DNA of 6,300 bases from Bacteroidota bacterium (lineage in GTDB: Bacteria > Bacteroidota > Bacteroidia > Chitinophagales > Chitinophagaceae). Numbering within the stretch: position 1 is the first letter of the stretch; every line of letters begins with the position of its first letter. The translations under genes and the position numbers were made by a program. Below, in pieces: positions 1 through 5,407 of the stretch. A model generated the notes under the pieces. It was not told the origin of the DNA, made no database searches, and was given only the letters and a program-made list of their open reading frames with translations. The stretch covers positions 1 through 6,300 of the forward strand of contig JAEWBT010000130.1 in NCBI GenBank assembly GCA_023391015.1, written 5' to 3'.

Positions 1-1893
1 TGGAAAAACACGCTTTCCCAAAAACACGGTCGCGCCGACGATGCACTGCTGCCGGTAGATAAATTGCTCGAATACCTTCCCGGCGTCACGCTGATCCGGC
101 GGGGCAACTACGCGCTGGAACCCACCATTCGCGGCCTCAGCGCGGCCCAGATCAACACCACCATTGACGGCATGTACGTCTTTGGCGCGTGCACCGACCG
201 CATGGACCCGGTGAGCAGCTACGTGGAGCCCAACAACCTCAAAACCATTACCACCAGCTTTGGTCCCGGCGACGAAAGCGCGGGCGCAAGCGTGGGCGGC
301 GGGTTGGATTTCCGGTTGCAGAAAACCGTTCCGGGCGGCGAAAAAACGGTTTCCGGTTGGGCCGGCGCAGGCTACGAAACCAACGGCAATGCCCGTCAGT
401 TTCTGGGCGGACTCAACCTCTCCAAAGCGCGCTGGGCACTGGGGGCCAACGGCGTTTTCCGGCAGGCCGATAACTACCGCGCGGGCGATGGAAAGGAGAT
501 TTTGTTTTCGCAATACCGGAAAGTCAATTTCAACGTCAACGGCACGGTACAGCTTTCAGATCACCACCGCCTTCAGGCCGATTATTTGCAGGACGACGGT
601 TTTGACATTGGCTATCCGGCGCTGACGATGGACGTAGCTTTTGCGAAAGCCAAAATGGCCGCTTTGAGCCATATTTATGAATGCGGTCACCGCAAGCTGA
701 GCCGCCTGGAAACCAAGGTGTACGGCAACTTTATTGACCACGCCATGGATGATACCAAGCGCCCGGAAAGTATGGTGCCGATCCACATGGATATGCCCGG
801 AACCTCGCAGACGGTGGGTTTTTACACGCGCGCTTCGCTGCGGGTGGGGGAGCGGCACCACCTGACCCTGATGGCCAACGGTTACCATAACCGCCTGTAC
901 GCCGAGATGACGATGTATCCCAAGGGCGCTGCCGAGATGTTTATGCTGACCCTGCCCGACGTGGAACGGACGATGGTTGGATTTTCCGGAAATGACCGCG
1001 TCCGGATAGGGGAGAAAACCACGCTGACTGTGGGTGCAACCTTAAATGCGACCTGGAGCGGCACTTACTCCATTGCCGGACGGCAAACGCTGAGCAGCCT
1101 TTTTCCGGAAATCCCGGTACAGCAAAACCTGTTGGTGAATGCCTTTGCGCAGGTAGAACAACGCTTTTCACCGACCATACGGGTATATGGCGGTGTGGCG
1201 CGGGGCGAACGAGCGGCTTCTTTGCAAGAGTTGTATGCGTTTTACCTGTTCAACCGGCTGGATAACCACGACTACCTCGGCAATCAGGATTTAAAGACGG
1301 AAAAGTCCTGGAACGCCAATCTGGGGGCTGATTTCCGGAAAGGAAAGCTGCTTTTTTCGCCGCAGGTGTATGCCTACCGCTTTGCCGATTACATTGTGGG
1401 CCGTCTGCACGCCGATTACAGCGTGATGACGATTGGCGCGTCGGGGGTGAAACAGTATCAGAACATCCCCAATGCGGTGCTGTATGGCGGCGAGCTGGCC
1501 GTGCGTTGGCGTCCGACCCAAACGCTGGAAGCGCAAAGCACCACCTCGGTTTCATACGCCTACGACAACAATAACCAACTTTTGCCCCTGATTCCGCCCC
1601 TGAAATCCATCAACCGGGTTTCGTTCCGGAAGGCGGGCTGGGCTGCCTTTGGAGAGGGCATTTTTGGAGTCGGCAGAAAGCACACCAGCGCGGTGTATGG
1701 CGAGCGCCCGTCGCCGGGTTTTGCCCTTTTCAATGCCGGTGTTGGAAAGGACCTTTCCATTAAAGAGCAAAGCATTTCCCTCAACGTTCGTGTGGATAAC
1801 GTGCTGGATGCCGCCTTCTACGAGCATTTAGACCTGCTGAAAATCCTGCGACCGGGCCGGAATGTAATTTTCCACGTGTTGTACCGGTTTTAG
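1..1893 (+). CDS. TonB-dependent outer-membrane receptor, copper-receptor-like (5' partial)
   Basis: This is a TonB-dependent receptor, an outer-membrane beta-barrel that imports a bound ligand using TonB energy. The frame is open from base 1, so 630 C-terminal residues are present; the signal peptide, TonB box and start of the plug lie upstream. The TTG at 64 is internal. Numbering from the first codon, residues about 20-100 are plug (LLEYLPGV, then IRG and IDGMYVFGACTDRMDP). The rest is barrel, with the usual late elements SLQELY, GNQDLKTEKSW, VDNVLDAAFY, PGR and a terminal Phe. Cys64-x-x-x-Met68 resembles the CxxxM copper site of OprC/NosA, where GCPNRMDP-like plug motifs are typical. A Met/His patch (Met258, His262, Met263, Met265) lies about 200 residues further on, as the second half-site does in OprC. 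The receptor class is certain from family patterns; copper as ligand is inference. A terminator follows directly, so it ends its transcript. Confidence 0.93.
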   Translation, partial: WKNTLSQKHGRADDALLPVDKLLEYLPGVTLIRRGNYALEPTIRGLSAAQINTTIDGMYVFGACTDRMDPVSSYVEPNNLKTITTSFGPGDESAGASVGGGLDFRLQKTVPGGEKTVSGWAGAGYETNGNARQFLGGLNLSKARWALGANGVFRQADNYRAGDGKEILFSQYRKVNFNVNGTVQLSDHHRLQADYLQDDGFDIGYPALTMDVAFAKAKMAALSHIYECGHRKLSRLETKVYGNFIDHAMDDTKRPESMVPIHMDMPGTSQTVGFYTRASLRVGERHHLTLMANGYHNRLYAEMTMYPKGAAEMFMLTLPDVERTMVGFSGNDRVRIGEKTTLTVGATLNATWSGTYSIAGRQTLSSLFPEIPVQQNLLVNAFAQVEQRFSPTIRVYGGVARGERAASLQELYAFYLFNRLDNHDYLGNQDLKTEKSWNANLGADFRKGKLLFSPQVYAYRFADYIVGRLHADYSVMTIGASGVKQYQNIPNAVLYGGELAVRWRPTQTLEAQSTTSVSYAYDNNNQLLPLIPPLKSINRVSFRKAGWAAFGEGIFGVGRKHTSAVYGERPSPGFALFNAGVGKDLSIKEQSISLNVRVDNVLDAAFYEHLDLLKILRPGRNVIFHVLYRF

Positions 1894-1910
1894 GAGCTGC
1901 GCTATTAGAG

Positions 1911-1959
1911 CGCTTCGCGCTTGGGTAAATAGGGTTACTCAAGCGCGAAGCGTTTTTTT
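1911..1959 (+). terminator. Strong rho-independent terminator after the TonB-dependent receptor
   Basis: The arms 1911-1928 and 1935-1952 pair into an 18-bp stem: 13 perfect pairs at the base (CGCTTCGCGCTTG with CAAGCGCGAAGCG), one G-U wobble, then four more pairs, around a 6-nt loop. Seven T residues follow at 1953-1959. The stem starts 17 nt after the receptor stop codon. There is no T-run on the other side, so it acts on + strand transcription only and separates the receptor from the antiporter. Confidence 0.95.
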
Positions 1960-2033
1960 ATGGAAGGCATCTCCAGAAAAACAGGGCGCTGGCGGGGAAT
2001 AGAATAAAAGAGCCTCTTTTTGAAAATCCCGAA

Positions 2034-2041
2034 TATTTTTG
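2034..2041 (+). promoter_or_regulatory. Candidate Bacteroidota -7 promoter box for the antiporter
   Basis: TATTTTTG matches the TAnnTTTG -7 consensus of Bacteroidota and lies 31 nt before the antiporter ATG, after the preceding terminator. A TTTG at 2019-2022 is too close to serve as a normally spaced -33 element, so the call rests on the -7 match and position alone. Confidence 0.4.
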
Positions 2042-2072
2042 AGCCTTTAAATGCTTTAAGCTTCGGGAACCC

Positions 2073-3656
2073 ATGCACAGTACGCTTCCTTTCATTCTGG
2101 CAATGATCATTGGCATTGTCCTGCTGGAAATGCTGGCTGACAAACTTCGGATCGCTTATCCAATCCTGTTGGTTATCGCGGGTTTACTGATTGGGTTTGT
2201 TCCGGGGGTACCAATGGTGAGTGTGCACCCCGACCTGATCTTTTTTATCTTTTTGCCTCCGCTCTTATTTGAAGCATCTTGGACCGTATCGTTTAAAGAG
2301 ATGCGGAAATGGTGGCGCATAATCGGTTGTTTTGCCTTTCTGGTCGTGTTCTTTACGGCCTTCTCTGTGGCCCTGGCGACGCACTGGCTGATTCCGGGTT
2401 TTACACTCGCGCTGGGTTTTCTGCTGGGGGGCATTGTCTCGCCGCCCGATGCCGTCAGTACGGGTGCGATTACCAAATTTGTGAAAATACCGCGTTCTAC
2501 CTCGGCCATCCTGGAGGGAGAAAGCCTGCTCAACGATGCGTCCTCACTTATTATTTTCCGGTTTGCCATGCTGGCTGTCATCACAGGGCAGTTTAGCTGG
2601 CAGTCGGCTGCGTTGAACTTTGTCTGGATGGTATTGGGTGGAGTAGGCATCGGATTGGCGCTGGGCTGGTTCTTTATTCAAGTTCATAAAAGGCTACCGA
2701 CCGATGCGGCTTCAGATACCATTTTTACTTTGGTAGAACCTTATGCGCTGTACTGGGTTGCTGAACAGTTTCACAGCTCCGGTGTGTTGGCCGTTGTGAG
2801 TGGCGGGCTGCTGTTGTCGGCCCGGCGCATGACGTTTCTGAACAGCGCCAGCCGTATCCGGGGCAGCAGCTTCTGGGAGAGTTTTATTTTCATCCTCAAT
2901 GGCCTTGTTTTCTTGCTGATCGGACTGGAACTTCCGGAAATTGTACGGGGGATGCAAGAAGCCGGCATTCCACTCCGCACGGGCATTGGCTATGGCATTT
3001 TGGTGACCGCAGTTCTGATTGTTGCCCGTATTATCAGCTCCTATATGGCCATGATTGCCACGCTGCTGTTCCGGCCCCGGAAGGCCCCCCGGGGAGGCGG
3101 TCGCAGAACCTTATGGCTGTTCCCACTGGTGCTGGGCTGGACAGGCATGCGCGGAGTCGTATCGCTGGCAGCCGCACTGGCCATTCCGGTAACCTTAAGC
3201 GATGGGGTGGCTTTTCCTTATCGCAACCTGATTCTTTTTATTACTTTTATTGTGATCCTGCTGACGCTGGTAATTCAAGGGCTGACCTTGCCGAGAATCA
3301 TCTCTAAAAGCGGATTCTTTAAGCAAATTGAAGAAGCTGAGGCAAAGCGCACGTCTCAAAGCATGCTCAAAGCGGGCTTGCGACAGCACATTTATGGCTT
3401 TTTGAAAGCCAAAGAAGAAAGCGGCTTGTGCAACCATGCCGGTTTTCAGCAAATGATGCGGCATTGGGAAAATAAAATGAGTCAGAGCGACCACGATACC
3501 ATGAGTCGACAGACAAAAGAAATTTACCTTGCAATGCTGGAAAGCCAACGGACTTATCTGCTGGAACTGAACCGAACCACCGATATAGATGAAGAGTCGC
3601 TGCGCAAACAGTTCTATCAGATTGATTTGGAAGAAGAACGCGTCCGGATGATTTGA
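2073..3656 (+). CDS. Na+/H+ antiporter, CPA1 (NhaP/YjcE-like) family
   Basis: This is an inner-membrane monovalent cation/proton exchanger of the CPA1 family, serving pH and sodium homeostasis. The 527 residues match full-length bacterial members. About a dozen hydrophobic segments fill residues 5-410. The family signatures are FLPPLLFEASW (60-70), SPPDAVS with Asp126 (123-129), and EGESLLND (148-155), whose Asn154-Asp155 pair is the ion-binding ND motif of electroneutral CPA1 exchangers. GWTGMRGVVSLAAALA (355-370) carries the conserved Arg360. A basic loop at about 334-345 precedes the last helices. Residues 413-527 form a charged, probably helical cytoplasmic tail; I see no RCK/TrkA_C or CAP_ED domain. 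The ATG at 2073 gives a natural membrane N-terminus (MHSTLPFILAMIIGIV). There is no clear Shine-Dalgarno sequence. It stands alone between a terminator and a convergent gene. Na+ rather than K+ preference is inferred from the family. Confidence 0.93.
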   Translation: MHSTLPFILAMIIGIVLLEMLADKLRIAYPILLVIAGLLIGFVPGVPMVSVHPDLIFFIFLPPLLFEASWTVSFKEMRKWWRIIGCFAFLVVFFTAFSVALATHWLIPGFTLALGFLLGGIVSPPDAVSTGAITKFVKIPRSTSAILEGESLLNDASSLIIFRFAMLAVITGQFSWQSAALNFVWMVLGGVGIGLALGWFFIQVHKRLPTDAASDTIFTLVEPYALYWVAEQFHSSGVLAVVSGGLLLSARRMTFLNSASRIRGSSFWESFIFILNGLVFLLIGLELPEIVRGMQEAGIPLRTGIGYGILVTAVLIVARIISSYMAMIATLLFRPRKAPRGGGRRTLWLFPLVLGWTGMRGVVSLAAALAIPVTLSDGVAFPYRNLILFITFIVILLTLVIQGLTLPRIISKSGFFKQIEEAEAKRTSQSMLKAGLRQHIYGFLKAKEESGLCNHAGFQQMMRHWENKMSQSDHDTMSRQTKEIYLAMLESQRTYLLELNRTTDIDEESLRKQFYQIDLEEERVRMI

Positions 3657-3659
3657 CAG

Positions 3660-3671
3660 ATTTCCGGAAAT
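3660..3671. repeat. 12-bp palindrome ATTTCCGGAAAT after the antiporter stop
   Basis: This is a perfect 12-bp palindrome starting 4 nt after the antiporter TGA, in the gap between convergent genes. It is one of the two longest copies of the iterated TTCCGGAA motif; the other is 4941-4952, inside pyrR. The arms are too short for a convincing terminator hairpin and no T-run follows. Confidence 0.85.
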
Positions 3672-3700
3672 ATCAAGCCGATTGTTCTGCCCGATAAGAC

Positions 3701-3740
3701 ATCAGAAGCTGGTTTCCGTATCAAAATACTCACTTCTGAT
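3701..3740. repeat. Inverted repeat overlapping the 3' end of the beta-lactamase-like gene
   Basis: ATCAGAAG (3701-3708) and CTTCTGAT (3733-3740) are perfect 8-bp arms around 24 nt. That spacer contains a smaller hairpin, GTAT (3718-3721) with ATAC (3726-3729). The right arm overlaps the last codons of the minus-strand gene. No T-run follows on either strand, so this is at best a weak, bidirectional 3'-end structure between the two convergent genes. Confidence 0.35.
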
Positions 3741-4662
3741 ACCGCTCCCAAACCATCCGGCTTATCTCCTGCATAATGCCTGCATTGGCTGTGTCTTTTT
3801 CTTTTGTATTGCCAATAAAAACCGCAATTGCATAGTGCTCTCCATCGGGCAGTGTTACAATTCCTACATCGTTAAAAGCAGCAGTAATTCCCTGCGCATT
3901 TTTTCCGGAAGTGCCTGTTTTATGTGCGAGGGTCGTTCCCGCGGGCAATCCGGCCTTGATGCGGTCGGTACCGGAGGTGCTTTCAACCATAAGTTTGTAA
4001 AGCAACTTTGTCATGCTGTCGCTCAGGATTTGCTTCCGGTCAAATTTTTCCAACAACTGCACCAAGGCCCGGGGCGTTCCCCAATTCTGCAAAGGACTGT
4101 CCGGCTTCATATGTGCATAGTCTGTAGAAAAGCCCATATCCACAATGCCCATCCGATGGATATAGTCTTCCAACGATTGTGGACCGCCCAAAAGCTGAAA
4201 GAACTTATTCGCCGAAATATTATCACTTTGCCCCATCGCATAGCGCATCGATTCCAACAGCGTCAGTGAAACCGCCTCGCCTGGATGATCTTTCCGGAAA
4301 CTGCTGCCCGTATACACCTTCAGGTCCGCGCCCGAATAGCGGATAGAGTCTTCTAAATGCCGCTCGCCCCGGTCTATCTGCGAAAGCAGCATCAGGGATT
4401 CCGGAAATTTTGCCACGCTCATGAGCGGAAAACGCAGGTGGCCGTTATAGGAAAACGTATCGCCGGTTCCCAAGTGCTGTACCGCTATGCCTACAGTCGC
4501 TTTTTTGTCCTGTAGAAAGGCCCCGATATTTTTCCGAAGCGAATCCTGCGAAGCGGCGTGCACTGTTGCTGGCTGATGGGTTTCAGCCGGTTTGGGCGGC
4601 GTGCAGGAAAGCGGGAGGAAAAGTGCGCAAACACTTATCCATTTCCAGGAGCTGATTTTCAT
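3730..4662 (-). CDS. Class A beta-lactamase-like lipoprotein (subclass A2-like), atypical omega loop
   Basis: This is a serine beta-lactamase-fold protein of class A, probably lipid-anchored and facing the periplasm. Residues 1-20 form a hydrophobic signal ending PLSC (Cys20; Pro at -3 is a poor lipobox residue), followed by a Pro-rich linker. The catalytic motifs are SVAK (nucleophile Ser82, Lys85), SDN (146-148) and HKTGTSG (Lys248-Thr249-Gly250). The 310-residue length and the LLGGPQSLEDYIHRMGI and QNWGTP stretches recall PER/VEB/CfxA-type subclass A2 enzymes. The oddity is the omega loop, STDYAHMKPDSPLQNW. Counting from the Met-Gly-Ile before it, the position of catalytic Glu166 is Tyr182, preceded by Asp181, and the loop seems about two residues shorter. 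It may be a weak enzyme, one using Asp181, or a beta-lactam-binding or peptidoglycan-related protein. The fold is sure; hydrolytic activity is not. The ATG at 4662 is the only start that keeps the signal peptide. It is convergent with the antiporter and divergent from pyrR. Confidence 0.88.
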   Translation of the reverse strand: MKISSWKWISVCALFLPLSCTPPKPAETHQPATVHAASQDSLRKNIGAFLQDKKATVGIAVQHLGTGDTFSYNGHLRFPLMSVAKFPESLMLLSQIDRGERHLEDSIRYSGADLKVYTGSSFRKDHPGEAVSLTLLESMRYAMGQSDNISANKFFQLLGGPQSLEDYIHRMGIVDMGFSTDYAHMKPDSPLQNWGTPRALVQLLEKFDRKQILSDSMTKLLYKLMVESTSGTDRIKAGLPAGTTLAHKTGTSGKNAQGITAAFNDVGIVTLPDGEHYAIAVFIGNTKEKDTANAGIMQEISRMVWERYQK

Positions 4663-4670
4663 AAGGCATT

Positions 4671-4678
4671 CAAAAATA
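4671..4678 (-). promoter_or_regulatory. Candidate -7 box for the beta-lactamase-like gene
   Basis: Read on the minus strand, 4678-4671 is TATTTTTG, a TAnnTTTG match identical to the box before the antiporter. It ends 8 nt before the ATG, so a transcript starting at the usual distance would have a leader of only a few nucleotides. I find no TTG/TTTG at the normal -33 distance. This is inference from motif and position. Confidence 0.4.
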
Positions 4679-4765
4679 ATACACCCTGCTGGAAGTTGCT
4701 TTGTTGGGAATGTGTCTTGCTTTTAACAATGCCCAGGCCATCCGACGCGAAACTTTGCTTCGCCT

Positions 4766-4773
4766 TACCTTTG
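4766..4773 (+). promoter_or_regulatory. Candidate -7 box for pyrR
   Basis: TACCTTTG matches TAnnTTTG and ends 8 nt before the proposed GTG start of pyrR, the same spacing as the box of the divergent gene. A TTTG at 4754-4757 is too near for a -33 element. If this box is used, the earlier in-frame ATG at 4710 cannot be the start and the pyrR leader is nearly absent. Confidence 0.35.
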
Positions 4774-4781
4774 CCGCCACC

Positions 4782-5336
4782 GTGAAAATCCTGCTCGATA
4801 CCCACCAGCTTCGCATCGTATTGTACCGATTGGCGCATCAACTGATTGAGGCACATGGGCAATTTGAAAAGGCCGTACTGGTGGGGATTCAGCCGCGCGG
4901 CGTGGCGGTATCTGACCGGTTGGTAGGGCTTCTGGCCGAAATTTCCGGAAATAAAGCCATTCCTTACGCAACCTTGGATGCTACTTTTTATCGGGATGAC
5001 CTCCACCAAGGCTCCGCGCTGCGCCTGCCTTCTGAAACGCATTTCCCCTTTGCGATTGAAGGCAAAACGGTGGTTTTGATTGACGATGTGCTGTTTACCG
5101 GTCGCACCATTCGCGCGGCAATGGATGCGCTTTTGGACCTCGGTCGTCCGGAAAAAGTAGAGCTTTTGGCCTTGGTGGACCGCCGGTTCAGTCGGCAACT
5201 GCCCGTGCAACCCGATTACAGCGGCTTTGCGATTGATACCTATGAATCGCGGCGGGTGCGCCTGCTGTGGGGCGATAAGCCCGGTGAAGATGTGGTCTAT
5301 CTGGAAGAAGCTGCCGAACTTTCGAATGACTTTTAA
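4782..5336 (+). CDS. pyrR: PyrR bifunctional pyrimidine regulator / uracil phosphoribosyltransferase
   Basis: PyrR is a cytoplasmic phosphoribosyltransferase-fold protein. It regulates pyrimidine genes in response to UMP/PRPP and, in many species, makes UMP from uracil and PRPP. From a GTG start it has 184 residues, close to the roughly 180 usual for PyrR. The N-terminus KILLDTHQLRIVLYRLAHQL lines up with the family, followed by VLVGIQPRGVAVSDRL (32-47), TFYRDDL (68-74) and the PRPP loop VVLIDDVLFTGRTIRAAMDA (97-116, Asp101-Asp102 acidic pair). LALVDRRFSRQLPVQPDYSG (129-148) follows. The frame is open further upstream, to an ATG at 4710 and beyond, but the extra residues do not resemble PyrR, so GTG 4782 is preferred. 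There is no clear Shine-Dalgarno sequence. pyrB follows after 71 nt on the same strand, probably in one operon. I see no PyrR-type attenuator in the leader or in the gap. Confidence 0.93.
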   Translation: MKILLDTHQLRIVLYRLAHQLIEAHGQFEKAVLVGIQPRGVAVSDRLVGLLAEISGNKAIPYATLDATFYRDDLHQGSALRLPSETHFPFAIEGKTVVLIDDVLFTGRTIRAAMDALLDLGRPEKVELLALVDRRFSRQLPVQPDYSGFAIDTYESRRVRLLWGDKPGEDVVYLEEAAELSNDF

Positions 5337-5338
5337 AA

Positions 5339-5347
5339 TTTCCGGAA
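5339..5347. repeat. TTTCCGGAA copy in the pyrR-pyrB gap
   Basis: TTCCGGAA (5340-5347), preceded by one further T, begins within 4 nt of the pyrR stop codon. This matches the placement of the copy just after the antiporter stop at 3660. It is a member of the iterated palindrome family; I see no stem long enough to call it a terminator. Confidence 0.8.
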
Positions 5348-5407
5348 CATAGTCCCTTTTTCGATCCCAAATCCCTTCAACTAAGACTTTCCCCGCATCC
5401 TACAGAA

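Noticed and set aside
64..66. TTG as start of the TonB-dependent receptor
   Set aside because: The same frame is open to base 1 and already reads as plug-domain sequence, so the gene begins upstream of the window.
2156..2650. 164-codon open frame on the minus strand
   Set aside because: It is fully antisense to the antiporter signature region and its product looks random.
3657..3729. Bidirectional terminator between antiporter and beta-lactamase-like gene
   Set aside because: Short inverted repeats are present, but none has a compact GC-rich stem followed by a T-run.
3682..4269. 195-codon open frame on the + strand
   Set aside because: It lies antisense to the beta-lactamase-like gene, whose motifs are unmistakable; its translation is Cys/His-rich with no family resemblance.
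4701..4781. Upstream starts for pyrR (TTG 4701, ATG 4710)
   Set aside because: The extra 24-27 residues do not resemble PyrR N-termini. GTG 4782 gives the normal family length and sits behind a TAnnTTTG box.
4659..5210. 183-codon open frame on the minus strand
   Set aside because: It is antisense to pyrR, whose PRPP loop and full-length match settle the coding strand.
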